This document shows positions 9,632 to 17,864 of a stretch of DNA of 64,000 nt, in pieces. The DNA is taken from NCBI GenBank assembly GCA_958295465.1, contig OY282353.1, positions 124,001 to 188,000 of the forward strand. The letters run 5' to 3'. Within the stretch, counting starts at the first letter, position 1; each line of letters opens with the position of its first letter. The notes beneath the pieces are model-generated. The model did no database searches. It was not told the origin of the DNA and saw only the letters and a list, made by a program, of their open reading frames with translations. This stretch comes from an uncultured Gammaproteobacteria bacterium (GTDB taxonomy: Bacteria > Pseudomonadota > Gammaproteobacteria > HK1). Both the position numbers and the translations under genes were made by a program.

Positions 9632-9732
9632 TGGCTCCGCCCTGAATCCAGCGGGTGCGGTACATGCGTGATTGCCTTGCTCGACGGGAATCGGCTCGAG
9701 CCCGCCGGCGGGTACCGGATCGCGGGGAATGC

Positions 9733-10956
9733 TCAGGCGACGATCCCCCTGTCGCGCAGCTCTCCAATCTTCGCGCCGCTGAGGCCGAGCACGCCGGCGA
9801 GGATCTCGTCGGTGTGCTGTCCGAGGGTGGGGGCGGGGCGGACCGCCTCGCGCGCATGGCGCCGGAATTCGAGCGGCGAGCCCGGCATCATGAAACGGCC
9901 GATCCCCGGCTGGTCCACGTCCTCGAACAGCGGATTCCCGGTCGAGCAGCGCGGATCCTCGCGCACCATCTCGAGGAACGACCGGTACGGCCCCCAGCAC
10001 ACCCCGGCGTCGTCGAACGCCGCGTGCACTTCGTCGTAGCCGCGGACGCCGACCCACCGTGCGACGATCGGGGCGATGAGGTCGCGGGCCTCGAAGCGCT
10101 GGCCCTCGTCGGAGAGATCCACGCCGAGCATCGCCTCGACGTGGCGCATCGCCTCGTGGCCGCCGATGGCGTCGAGCAGGCTCTTCCACTGGCGGGCGGT
10201 GATCGCCGCGATCATCACCCGTCGTCCGTCCTTCGTCGCGAAGTCACGGCCGAACGCCCCGTAGAGGTCGTTGCCGATCGGCGCCCTTTCGGTGCCGTTC
10301 ACGATCGCCTCCCCGATGTGCCCGAGGTGCCCGACCGTCGCGTAGCCGACGTCGGAGAGTGCGAGGGTGATGTGCTCACCCTCGCCGGTATCGCGCCGCC
10401 GCCGTGTCGCGGCGAGGATCCCGGTGGCCGCCGTGAGACCGGTGATCACGTCCCAAGCCGGGAACACGTGGTTCACCGGCGCGTCCCGCCGCGCCGGGCC
10501 GGTAACCATCGGGAACCCGACCGCGCTGTTCACCGTGTAGTCGAGCGCGGTGGCGCCGTCGCGATGCCCGGTGATCTGCACCATCACCACGTCGCGCCGC
10601 CGGGCGGCGAGGGAGTCGTAGGTCAGCTCGCCGCGCGCCGGCAGGTTGGTCAGGAAGCAGCCGCCGCCCTCGCCGGGCCGTGCGACCAGCTCGGCGACCA
10701 GCTCCCGGCCCTCCGGTGCGCGGAGGTTGACGGTGAGTGAGCGCTTGCACTTGTTCAGGCTCGCCCAGTAGATGCTCGCGCCGCTTTCGGCGAGCGCGCT
10801 TCTGGCCAGTGGCCAGCGCCTGGCGTCCACGCCGCCGCCGATAGGGTCCACGCGGATGACGTCCGCACCGAGCTGCGCGAGGGTGAGCCCGCCGGTGGGG
10901 GCCGCGACGAAGGCGGATGCCTCGACGATCCGCAATCCTTCCAGAATGGCGTACAT
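9733..10956 (-). CDS. mct: CoA transferase family III, 2-methylfumaryl-CoA isomerase (mesaconyl-C1/C4-CoA transferase)-like
   Basis: The 407-residue CaiB/BaiF-fold protein starts at the ATG at 10956. It has the N-terminal SAFVAAPTGGLTLAQLGADV and DPIGGGVDARRWP, then NHVFPAWDVITGL, TGEGEHITLALSDVG, LYGAFGRDFATKDGRRV and a late QPGIGRFMMPGSPL. From memory this matches the Chloroflexus mesaconyl-CoA C1-C4 CoA transferase of the 3-hydroxypropionate bicycle more closely than generic formyl- or carnitine-CoA transferases. Gammaproteobacteria with a partial bicycle normally carry it next to mch, meh and mcl; none of those is here. A different dicarboxylate CoA transferase remains possible. Confidence 0.7.
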   Translation of the reverse strand: MYAILEGLRIVEASAFVAAPTGGLTLAQLGADVIRVDPIGGGVDARRWPLARSALAESGASIYWASLNKCKRSLTVNLRAPEGRELVAELVARPGEGGGCFLTNLPARGELTYDSLAARRRDVVMVQITGHRDGATALDYTVNSAVGFPMVTGPARRDAPVNHVFPAWDVITGLTAATGILAATRRRRDTGEGEHITLALSDVGYATVGHLGHIGEAIVNGTERAPIGNDLYGAFGRDFATKDGRRVMIAAITARQWKSLLDAIGGHEAMRHVEAMLGVDLSDEGQRFEARDLIAPIVARWVGVRGYDEVHAAFDDAGVCWGPYRSFLEMVREDPRCSTGNPLFEDVDQPGIGRFMMPGSPLEFRRHAREAVRPAPTLGQHTDEILAGVLGLSGAKIGELRDRGIVA

Positions 10957-11080
10957 GTCACGGGACTTCCGTCAGTTGCCCGTCACGGTACCCTCCCGCC
11001 GCGGTCGTCATCCGCCGGGGAATGTGTCCGCGGGCGCCTGGGGAGGGCCCAAGGCATGGCCTTGCCAGAACGGGAGAACG

Positions 11081-11437
11081 TCACTTCCCCATCACCTGCT
11101 GGAGGCTGTGCCGGCGGTTGCGCGTGTGCGGGCGCACCTCGCCCGGCCAGCGCCCGTGCTCGACCGCCTCCGTCCACGCTTCGCTCTTCAGGATCTCGGG
11201 GCTCTCGATCTCGTAGATTGCGTGATACACCGGCGTCTCGCCGCGCGGCACGGATTTCAGCTCACCGCCCAGGGACACTTCGAAATCCCGCGCCTTCAGG
11301 CGGGTGACCGCGATCACACCGGGTACGTCGAGCAGACAGGGGACGTGCTCGGTGTCGTAGACTTCGTTGAACAGGTCTTCCTTCTCCGGGTCCACATCCA
11401 TGCTCACGATGAAGACGTAACGGGTGCTGATGGACAT
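11081..11437 (-). CDS. EthD-like dimeric alpha/beta-barrel protein (118 aa)
   Basis: From the ATG at 11437 the product is 118 residues. It contains YVFIVSMDVDPEKEDLFNEV, YDTEHVPCLLDVPGVI and YHAIYEIESPEILKSEAW. The pattern of an N-terminal strand, a WY-NxxHxP-like segment and an AIYE strand is that of the ferredoxin-like EthD/DUF4286 family, small dimeric proteins found beside ring-cleaving or ether-degrading enzymes. No catalytic role is established for this type. It is 124 bp upstream of the mct-like gene on the same strand and may belong to its operon. Confidence 0.65.
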   Translation of the reverse strand: MSISTRYVFIVSMDVDPEKEDLFNEVYDTEHVPCLLDVPGVIAVTRLKARDFEVSLGGELKSVPRGETPVYHAIYEIESPEILKSEAWTEAVEHGRWPGEVRPHTRNRRHSLQQVMGK

Positions 11438-11539
11438 GTGCAGGTTCCTCCATTGCGGGCGTACAAGCGTACCCGATCGGGCCGCGGCGCCAATACGCCC
11501 CGGGGTTGCCGCGAGCGGTGCCGGCAGCCGAGCCGCCCG

Positions 11540-11677
11540 CCGCTCCGGGTGGCCTTCGAGGTGCTCCTGGAACGCTTTTCCTCGATCCGCCTGCTCACCG
11601 GCAGTCCCGCGTTCCGGAACAGCATCGTGCTGCGCGGTCTTCAGTCCCTGCCGGTCGGCGCCACGCGAGCCACATGA
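11540..11677 (+). pseudogene. Cytochrome P450 C-terminal remnant
   Basis: The plus-strand frame ending in TGA at 11677 reads VAFEVLLERFSSIRLL, TGSPAFRNSIVLRGLQSLPV. This is how bacterial P450s end: the meander helix, a WRxxxxxRGLxxLPV strand and the stop. The heme-binding FGxGxHxCxG loop and everything upstream are gone. The upstream end is uncertain because the frame is open but not family-like before about 11540. It sits directly before the DUF3565 gene. Confidence 0.55.
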
Positions 11678-11698
11678 AATGCAGGGCGCGGTGTAGCG

Positions 11699-12163
11699 GT
11701 GAAGCGCACGATCATCGGCTTTCACCTCGACGAGAACGGGGACTGGGTCGCGAATCTCGATTGCGCCCACGGTCAGCACGTACGCCACCGTCCGCCCTTC
11801 GTGAGCCGTCCGTGGGTGGTGAGCGAGGCCGGGCGCGAGGCGATGCTGGGCACCGAACTCGATTGCGCGCGCTGCGAACGGATGGAGTGGCCCGAGGGAT
11901 GCGTCGCCTGCCGCCGGACGCCGGAGTTCGACGAGACGACGGTTCCGGCCGGGCTCAGGTCCGAGCACACCACCAGGCGTGGCGTATGGGCCCGGGTCCA
12001 CGTGGTCCGCGGGGTGCTGCGCTATCACGTCGGTCCACCGATCGACCGCTCGTTCCAGGTCGGTCCGGCATCGAGCGCGGTCATCGTTCCGGAAGTGCGG
12101 CATCGGGTGGAGCCGGAGGGTCCGGTCCGGTTCTTCCTCAGCTACGGCTGCCGCGATGAATGA
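11699..12163 (+). CDS. DUF3565-DUF1971 two-domain protein
   Basis: The GTG at 11699 gives 154 residues. The first half, with DENGDWVANLDCAHGQHVRH and RPWVVSEAGREAMLGTELDC, is the DUF3565 domain, with cysteines (ELDCARC) suited to metal binding. From EGCVACRRTPEFDETTVPAG the second half is the DUF1971/TehB-like cupin, with GVWARVHVVRGVLRYHV. Proteins of this composition occur in Proteobacteria, sometimes annotated with tellurite resistance, without established function. Its stop codon overlaps the start of the asparagine-synthase-like gene by 4 bp (ATGA). Confidence 0.75.
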   Translation: MKRTIIGFHLDENGDWVANLDCAHGQHVRHRPPFVSRPWVVSEAGREAMLGTELDCARCERMEWPEGCVACRRTPEFDETTVPAGLRSEHTTRRGVWARVHVVRGVLRYHVGPPIDRSFQVGPASSAVIVPEVRHRVEPEGPVRFFLSYGCRDE

Positions 12164-14079
12164 GCGCAATCTGCGGAATACTCGGATGCCGCCCCGGAGC
12201 GGACTCGGATGTGGGCGCCATGCTGGACGCCCTCGCCGACTATGGGGCGGGCCGGGCCGAATGGAGCGACGGGCCGGTCAGCCTCGGGCGGCGCTGCCGG
12301 TTGGACGCCGGCGGCAGCGCCCTCCCGGAACAGCCAGCCTCGGCGCAGCAACCCGGGGCGATTCAGCTACACCGCTGCCGCGAGGCCGGCCTTACGCTGG
12401 CCGCGGACGCACGCCTTGACGACCGGGAGGCGCTTCGCGGCGCGTTGAGCTGCCGCGAGGCCGACGTTGCCGACGGCGAGCTCATCCTGCGCGCCTACCG
12501 GCGCTGGGGGCGAGACTGCCCGAGCCACCTGCTCGGTGACTACGCCTTCGCCTTGTGGGACGCGCGCCGGCACACCCTGTTCTGCGCCCGGGACCACATC
12601 GGCGCCAAGCCCTTCTACTACGCCCGGACGGGGGAGCGCTTCGTCTTCGCCAGCGCGGTGCCGGCCGTGCTGGCCGCGCCCGGCGTTTCCGGCCAACTCG
12701 ACGAGGCGTTCGTGGCGGCGCACCTGACCCGCATCGCGAGTAGCAGTACCACACGCACCTTCTTCGCGGCGGTGCGCAAGCTGCCGCCGGGCCATGCGCT
12801 GACCGCAACCAGGGAGGGCCGCCTTCGGGTCGAGCGCCATTGGCGCCCGGAAAACGCGCCAAGGGCGCGACCGACCTCCGACGACGCCTGTGCGGAGGAG
12901 TGCCTGGACCTGTGTACCAAGGCGGTGCGGGACCGCCTGCGCGGCGCCGGCCCGGTGGCAACACACTTGAGCGGCGGGCTGGACTCGTCCGGCGTCTCGG
13001 CGCTGGCTGCCCGGGAGTTGCGCCGCCAGGGACAGGCGCCGCCGCTCGCCTTCACCTGGCTGCCGGCCCTCGGCGGCAGGACGCCCAAGGCGGAGCATGC
13101 CCCGGAGTACGCCCTTGTTGACGCCGTAGGCCAACAGGAGGAACTGCGCACGCTCTACTGCGCACCAAGCTCCGACGACATGCTCGCCGTGCTGCGCCGC
13201 GACGGGGCCTTGCCGGACATGGCGCAGGCCCACCTCAACGAGGAGGCGGTGCAGCGCCGCGCCGAGGAGATGGGCGTGCGGGTGCTGCTGTCGGGTTGGG
13301 GCGGGGACGAGGGCGTGTCGTTCAACGGCTTTCGGGGCTATCCCGAGCAGCTATTGATCACCGGGCGCTGGCTCAGGTTGCTCGCCCACGCGCGCTCGCG
13401 CAGGGATCGTCCGCTCAAGTATCTGGCCCGCATTGCGCTGCTGCTGGCGCATCCGCACCTGCATCGAGCCGTCAGCCGATGGCGGCGGGGCAAGGAGCCG
13501 GATCGTCGGCGCTGGCTCATCGCCCCCGCGTTCCGGCGGGAGGTGAAGCCCTTGCGCCTGGGGACTTTTCGAGAGGTCGGTGCGCGGCGCACGCAGCTAC
13601 GGCTGCTGCGCGATGGACATCTGAGCAAACGCATGGAGGGCTGGGCGGCGAGCGGTGCCCGCCGGGGCATCGAGTACCGCTATCCGCTGCTGGACCGCCG
13701 GCTGCTGGAGTTCGTCCTGGGGCTGCCGCCCGAGCAGTTCCGGCACGACAAGCGGGGCCGCTGGCTGATGCACCGCGCGTTCGACCCGGTGCTCCCCGAA
13801 GTCTGCTGGAATCAGGTCAAAACCGACCCGGCCCGGGTGGAGGCCCTGATCGACGCCTTCGCCGAAGCGCTGCCGACGGTGCGCCGCGAGATCGCCGCCC
13901 GCGCCGCGCCGCCGCCCCGGGCCCGATACGTCGACATGTCGCGCTTGCTTGAACGCCTGGACGCGGATCGATTTCGGGCGGACCCGCAGCTTTCGCCCGT
14001 TCTCAACGCCCTGCAGCTCCTGGATTTCCAGATTCAGCCGGAAGGCTGCGGCGGCAACTCCGGCGGCGAACCGGTTTGA
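12160..14079 (+). CDS. Asparagine synthase-like protein, probable lasso peptide isopeptide-forming cyclase
   Basis: The product is 639 residues. The N-terminus MSAICGILGCRPG is a class-II amidotransferase-like domain in which the usual second-position cysteine is displaced to position 5, as in lasso cyclases and beta-lactam synthetases that do not use glutamine. The ATP pyrophosphatase loop HLSGGLDSSGVSAL is at about residues 268-281, followed by LSGWGGDEGVSFNG and a C-terminal YRYPLLDRRLLEFVLGLP. In lasso biosynthesis such enzymes adenylate an Asp/Glu side chain and close the macrolactam ring. The nearby precursor candidate and HPr-kinase-like gene fit that role; a plain AsnB is less likely. 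It overlaps the upstream gene by 4 bp and the convergent oxygenase gene by 46 bp. Confidence 0.75.
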   Translation: MSAICGILGCRPGADSDVGAMLDALADYGAGRAEWSDGPVSLGRRCRLDAGGSALPEQPASAQQPGAIQLHRCREAGLTLAADARLDDREALRGALSCREADVADGELILRAYRRWGRDCPSHLLGDYAFALWDARRHTLFCARDHIGAKPFYYARTGERFVFASAVPAVLAAPGVSGQLDEAFVAAHLTRIASSSTTRTFFAAVRKLPPGHALTATREGRLRVERHWRPENAPRARPTSDDACAEECLDLCTKAVRDRLRGAGPVATHLSGGLDSSGVSALAARELRRQGQAPPLAFTWLPALGGRTPKAEHAPEYALVDAVGQQEELRTLYCAPSSDDMLAVLRRDGALPDMAQAHLNEEAVQRRAEEMGVRVLLSGWGGDEGVSFNGFRGYPEQLLITGRWLRLLAHARSRRDRPLKYLARIALLLAHPHLHRAVSRWRRGKEPDRRRWLIAPAFRREVKPLRLGTFREVGARRTQLRLLRDGHLSKRMEGWAASGARRGIEYRYPLLDRRLLEFVLGLPPEQFRHDKRGRWLMHRAFDPVLPEVCWNQVKTDPARVEALIDAFAEALPTVRREIAARAAPPPRARYVDMSRLLERLDADRFRADPQLSPVLNALQLLDFQIQPEGCGGNSGGEPV

Positions 14080-14741
14080 TCCTCAAGAGGACGCAGGCGC
14101 TGCCGCAGCGTCTCCCGATAGTCGGCGCCCCCAGCGTGGAACCACCCCCCGTACACGCACCTTGGAGCCGTTCCCTCCACCGGAAGCGCCCGGTGCTCAA
14201 GCGTCTTGTGAATCCGAAACAGGCAGGCGTCGCCGAATCGACTCGCCGCCACCGTTTGAAAAACCTCCTTGGTCCTCCCGCTTCGAATTTGAAAGCCGCC
14301 GCCGCGGAAGGGCTTGGAGGACAGGTTGATGGTCAGCCCGTACAGCTTCTCCCGAACGGCGTCTGTGTGCCAGCTATCAAAGTGCCCGCCGCCCGGAAGC
14401 AGCTTGAAACAGCGGCCGTTGAACCGTTGAATGGCCTCTTCAGAACCGGTGAACTCGGCAATCGCCTCGAACAGACGGGGCTGGTTGAGCAGCAGGAGAA
14501 ACATTGGCAGCAGCGGCCCCGCGCGCATTGTGAGTTCCCTAGCGAACACCTCGCCTTTCTTGTCAGTGTGTTCGCAGGTGTAGAATTGGCCGGCCTCCAG
14601 CATCCGGGGGACGCGCCCCAGAATACCGTCATCCACAAAACCCTTGAACACGACGCAATGGCGGTGCGCGAACTCCCGCTGCTGCACAGCCCACCCGTCG
14701 TCCTTGACGATGCGCGGGCCGCCGGTCCTGAGCTGAATCAT
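14034..14741 (-). CDS. 2OG-Fe(II) oxygenase family protein (235 aa)
   Basis: From the ATG at 14741. A 2-oxoglutarate/Fe(II) double-stranded beta-helix is indicated by GGGHFDSWHTDAVREKLYGL (HxD facial pair in WHTD), followed by SSKPFRGGGFQIR and a distal histidine in HKTLEHRALPVEG. Members hydroxylate amino-acid side chains, peptides or small molecules. It is one of four such enzymes in this region, all near a peptide precursor and an asparagine-synthase-type cyclase, so peptide tailoring is the likely job. Its 3' end overlaps the convergent cyclase gene by 46 bp, and it is transcribed against the rest of the cluster. Confidence 0.7.
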   Translation of the reverse strand: MIQLRTGGPRIVKDDGWAVQQREFAHRHCVVFKGFVDDGILGRVPRMLEAGQFYTCEHTDKKGEVFARELTMRAGPLLPMFLLLLNQPRLFEAIAEFTGSEEAIQRFNGRCFKLLPGGGHFDSWHTDAVREKLYGLTINLSSKPFRGGGFQIRSGRTKEVFQTVAASRFGDACLFRIHKTLEHRALPVEGTAPRCVYGGWFHAGGADYRETLRQRLRPLEDQTGSPPELPPQPSG

Positions 14742-14883
14742 GCCGCCTTCAGCCGGAGCGCCGCGACCATGAAGCCGATGTCGCCGGGCCGCCGTTTACG
14801 GCAGCGAGCGGTTCCTCCCGCCCACAGGCAGGGCGGAAGGATGCCGATCAACAGGCAGGCAATCCGGGTGATCATGGTTGCCC

Positions 14884-16452
14884 CTATGCGGCCCGCGCCA
14901 CCTCGAAGGCGGCGATGTTGCGGTCCTCCCGGCTGAACTCCACGCCAATCAGATGCACCGGCCGGCCCAGGCGCCGGTACTTGTCGGCGTAGCCCTTCTC
15001 CCTGATTTGGGCCAGCGCCCGCCCCGAAGCCCTCTCCACCGACTTGAACTCGAAAACGTAAACGCCGCTTTCAGAGCGCACCACCATGTCCGCGCGGCCG
15101 CCGCTGGCGCTCTCCTCCGCAACCAAGTCCAGGCCCTGCGACGCAAAGTACGAATAGACCACGCTGGCGTAGTAGCCCTCGTAGTCCCGGATGTTGTTCC
15201 GGGTGTGCCATTGGTGGGGAACGCCGGCGAAGACGGCCCGCAGCAGGGTCTCCAGGCCGGCGAAGTCGTTGTCCGCCAGCAGCCGGCGCAGCGACGTCTT
15301 CTGCGCCAGCCGCCGCGCGGCGTCTGGCAGCAGTGCCACGAGCAGTCGCTCGTTCAGGCTTTGGCGCACCTCCCGGTTCGGGTAGCCCAGCCGGTACTGG
15401 GCCAAGCCGTTCTCCGCGTCCTCGCCGGTGATGGTCAGGTAGCCGGTCTGGAACAGCAGCGCCTCGACGGCCATCTCGTCCACGTCGAAGGCCGACAGCA
15501 GCGCCTCCGTGCCCACCATGCCCTCCAGGTCCGGGGTGGGGACACCGCGCCGCAGCAGGGTGTCGATGAGGAATTTCGGCGAGCCGGTCTCGAACCAGTG
15601 CGCCTTGAACTCGCGCTGCCGGAACAGCAGCAGGATGTCGAAGGGGTTGTACAACTTCTCCGCGCCCCGCCAGCTATAGCCGTTGTACCAGCGGCGCACC
15701 TCGTCGCGGTCCAAGCCTCCAAGTTCCGGTGCGAACACTTCATCCAAGTCCTGCTCCGTGTAGCCGCAGACGGCGGAGTAGGCTGGATCAAGCGTGATGT
15801 CGGTGAGGTTGTTCAGGCCGGAGAAGATGCTGACTTTTGCGAACTTGCTCACTCCCGTCAGCAAAGTGAACTCGATGTGCGCGTCGCAGGACTTGATGAC
15901 GGAGTACAGGCCGCGCAGGAAGCTGCGGTTGGCGCGGGCCACCTCCGGCGTTCCCAACGCATCCAGAATCGGCTTGTCATACTCATCGACCAAGACCGCC
16001 ACCCGCCGGCCGCTACGTTCGCGCAGCTCCGCAATCAGCCGGCGAAAGCGGGCCGGAGCGCTGCCACTGCCGACGGCGATGCCGGCGCTCCTCTCAATGG
16101 CCTCCAACTGCAGCGTCAAGTCCTCCGACAACCAGCCGGGCTGCTCGAAGTCGCCGCCCCCGAAGTCCAGCCGCAGCACCGGATGGGGCCGGCCCCAATC
16201 CCACCGATCGTGGATGGCCAGTCCCCGGAACAGCTCCTCGCCGCCCTCGAACAGCTCCTTGATGGTATCCAGCAGCAGGCTCTTGCCGAAGCGCCGAGGG
16301 CGGGACAGGAAGTAGTGCTTGCCTCCGTCCGTCATCCGCTGGATGTGGGCGGTCTTGTCCACGTAGTAGTAGCCCTCCCCGCGGACTTCCCGGAAGGTCT
16401 GGATGCCGATGGGCAGCCGGCGCTTGGCGGCGCCGTTGTCGGGGATGCTCAT
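14884..16452 (-). CDS. AAA-ATPase-like protein with PD-(D/E)XK nuclease domain (DUF1703 type)
   Basis: The product is 522 residues from the ATG at 16452. The N-terminus LPIGIQTFREVRGEGYYYVD and the loop SRPRRFGKSLLLDTI (Walker A variant) with VLVDEYDKPILDAL (Walker B) are the standard AAA-ATPase_like pattern. The C-terminus has GRADMVVRSESGVYVFEFK, the D...ExK core of a PD-(D/E)XK nuclease. These proteins are found in many copies in some Bacteroidota and symbiont genomes and spread like selfish elements. They are not part of any known peptide pathway, so this one probably inserted into the cluster. The 14742-14883 gap upstream of the oxygenase is empty. Confidence 0.9.
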   Translation of the reverse strand: MSIPDNGAAKRRLPIGIQTFREVRGEGYYYVDKTAHIQRMTDGGKHYFLSRPRRFGKSLLLDTIKELFEGGEELFRGLAIHDRWDWGRPHPVLRLDFGGGDFEQPGWLSEDLTLQLEAIERSAGIAVGSGSAPARFRRLIAELRERSGRRVAVLVDEYDKPILDALGTPEVARANRSFLRGLYSVIKSCDAHIEFTLLTGVSKFAKVSIFSGLNNLTDITLDPAYSAVCGYTEQDLDEVFAPELGGLDRDEVRRWYNGYSWRGAEKLYNPFDILLLFRQREFKAHWFETGSPKFLIDTLLRRGVPTPDLEGMVGTEALLSAFDVDEMAVEALLFQTGYLTITGEDAENGLAQYRLGYPNREVRQSLNERLLVALLPDAARRLAQKTSLRRLLADNDFAGLETLLRAVFAGVPHQWHTRNNIRDYEGYYASVVYSYFASQGLDLVAEESASGGRADMVVRSESGVYVFEFKSVERASGRALAQIREKGYADKYRRLGRPVHLIGVEFSREDRNIAAFEVARAA

Positions 16453-16487
16453 GGCCGCATTATAGCCCTTCGCCGGCGCCTCGACTC

Positions 16488-16599
16488 TGGTTGCATGGCG
16501 AGCCGCCAATGAAATAACGTTGGACTTCCCGAACCGTTTGCGGCAACTGGAGTCAGGAGATGCAGCATGAGCCCCCCTCCCGAGAAACGGATGACCGGT
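16488..16599 (+). pseudogene. Truncated precursor-peptide gene: conserved 5' region plus first leader codons
   Basis: This segment closely copies 18850-18963, the upstream region and start of the intact precursor gene. Shared features are GTTGCATGGCGA, CCGCCAATGA, TGGAGTCAGGAGATGC and CCCGAGAAACGGATGACC. In the frame starting at the ATG at 16560 it encodes MQHEPPSRETDDRS, matching the PSRETDD leader start of the intact peptide. After codon 13 the similarity stops abruptly and the DNA becomes an out-of-frame oxygenase tail. No core peptide remains. The conserved part before the ATG probably includes the promoter and the ribosome site (GGAG). Confidence 0.7.
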
Positions 16600-16752
16600 C
16601 TTGGGGAGTGCCGCGTCGAGCCGCAGGACAACAGCATCGTCCTGTTCCCCGGCCGCTGCGTCCACGAGGTTACGCTGCCGGAGTGCGACCCCACCGACTT
16701 CGGCGCCGGACACTTCTCGGTGAACACCCATGTGTGGACGCGCTGCACATGA
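16600..16752 (+). pseudogene. 2OG-Fe(II) oxygenase C-terminal fragment
   Basis: The frame reads CRVEPQDNSIVLFPGRCVHE, then DFGAGHFSVNTHVWTR and a stop at 16752. It is nearly identical in DNA and protein to the last 50 residues of the HPr-kinase/TPR/oxygenase fusion (about 21400-21540). It keeps the distal histidine (VHEV) and the 2OG-binding region but none of the rest. It is fused out of frame to the leader remnant just upstream. Confidence 0.75.
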
Positions 16753-16870
16753 ACAACGCTCTCCCCGGCGCAAGTGGCCGCGCTGATTGCCGCGCATAGG
16801 CGGACGATGCAACGATTCGGCCATCTGGAAGCCGCGCAGGCGTTCTTGCGCCGGGCTCGCGGGTCCGGCG
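16753..16870 (+). pseudogene. Sulfotransferase C-terminal fragment
   Basis: One frame here reads LSPAQVAALIAAHRRTMQRF then GHLEAAQAFLRR. It aligns with the ends of both domains of the sulfotransferase at 26753-28502, LTPAQIAAANQVFEKHRGVL and LDAAQVAAFNRVFSTRREDL, each followed by a (H/N)(F)GY segment. It follows the oxygenase tail directly. Together with the two preceding fragments it keeps the order leader, oxygenase, sulfotransferase of the intact module. Confidence 0.55.
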
Positions 16871-16871
16871 C

Positions 16872-17864
16872 ATGTCGCGATCAAACGCCGGCGCCGGCTT
16901 CGCGCAGCTACGGGGTATCCGAGGTATCACTTTGAACGTCCGAACTCGGGCCAAGCCGCGGGAACTTCCTTGGGCCGCGGATCTCAAGGACTTCAACCTC
17001 TCGTTGGACTTTCTGCGCACCTGCGTGAAGCAGGATATGACGCTCTTTGGCGAGCTGCTAAGCGCCGGCGTCGACACCCGCACAGCCCGCTTTTTCGACC
17101 CGCCGGTAGGCCAGTTTCTTGGCCAAGGGATGGCAGCGCGAATGGGTGCGTTGCTAAGCCGGCCGACCTGTGTTTTCGTCAACTCTTTCTTGTGGCGGTT
17201 CGATCCCTGCGCCCGTATGGACAGGCACATCGATCGGTCGCCGCTGGACATCACGATGAGTATTCCCGTCGTTCTTGACGGCGTAGATGCGTGGCCCGTA
17301 AGCATGCAGCAGCCGGATGGGAGCGTGCTCGAGTGGGCCAGCCAGCCTGGCACGGCACTGATCTTCGACGGCCGGTGGCGGCGCCACTGGCGTGATGCAT
17401 TCCTGGGTACGCAAGCGATCCAGCTACTGCTGCATTGGCGGGCGCCGGCGGTGCTGTGGCGAGCGTTCCTTGATCAAAAAGCCAGTGCCAAGTTGCGCAA
17501 AGGCACGAAAGGTCGCCTGGCTGTCGAGGCCGATCTGCTGGAACGTTGTTCGGAGCTGGCGCGGCTTGCGGTGCCCCCGAGCGCATCGCTGGAACTGGCC
17601 CTCTGCGACCGTCTTGCGCAAACGATGCAAACCGAGGCGGAGGACGACGATGCCCTGTTGCTGGTGCCGCTCGATGGCAAGCTCACACTCACCTTCGAGG
17701 CACAGGATCCGGTGGCCCTGGCGCCGGGCGACGGCATCGCGTTCCCGGCGCGAGAGCGATGCCAGCTCGCATGGGCAGCGCCTTACGGCCGCGGCAGGGT
17801 GCTGTTGGGTCACGCGCCAACGCCTCGGAGCGCCCGCCTCGTCGAGGGGATGCAAAATGTCTGA
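16872..17864 (+). CDS. Putative 2OG-Fe(II) oxygenase with C-terminal cupin-like extension
   Basis: The product is 330 residues from the ATG at 16872 (a later start is possible). The central region has RMDRHIDRSPLDITMSIPVV, then GTALIFDGRWRRHWRDAF and a TQAIQLLLHWRAP strand. The HxD followed by a distal His and the LLHW strand match bacterial hydroxylases of the 2OG/Fe(II) type. The last 100 residues (DDALLLVPLDGKLTLTFEAQ and APGDGIAFPARERCQLAWA) look like an extra cupin-type barrel. The substrate is unknown; context suggests peptide tailoring. Its last 8 bp overlap the start of the next oxygenase gene, so the two are translationally coupled. Confidence 0.6.
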   Translation: MSRSNAGAGFAQLRGIRGITLNVRTRAKPRELPWAADLKDFNLSLDFLRTCVKQDMTLFGELLSAGVDTRTARFFDPPVGQFLGQGMAARMGALLSRPTCVFVNSFLWRFDPCARMDRHIDRSPLDITMSIPVVLDGVDAWPVSMQQPDGSVLEWASQPGTALIFDGRWRRHWRDAFLGTQAIQLLLHWRAPAVLWRAFLDQKASAKLRKGTKGRLAVEADLLERCSELARLAVPPSASLELALCDRLAQTMQTEAEDDDALLLVPLDGKLTLTFEAQDPVALAPGDGIAFPARERCQLAWAAPYGRGRVLLGHAPTPRSARLVEGMQNV

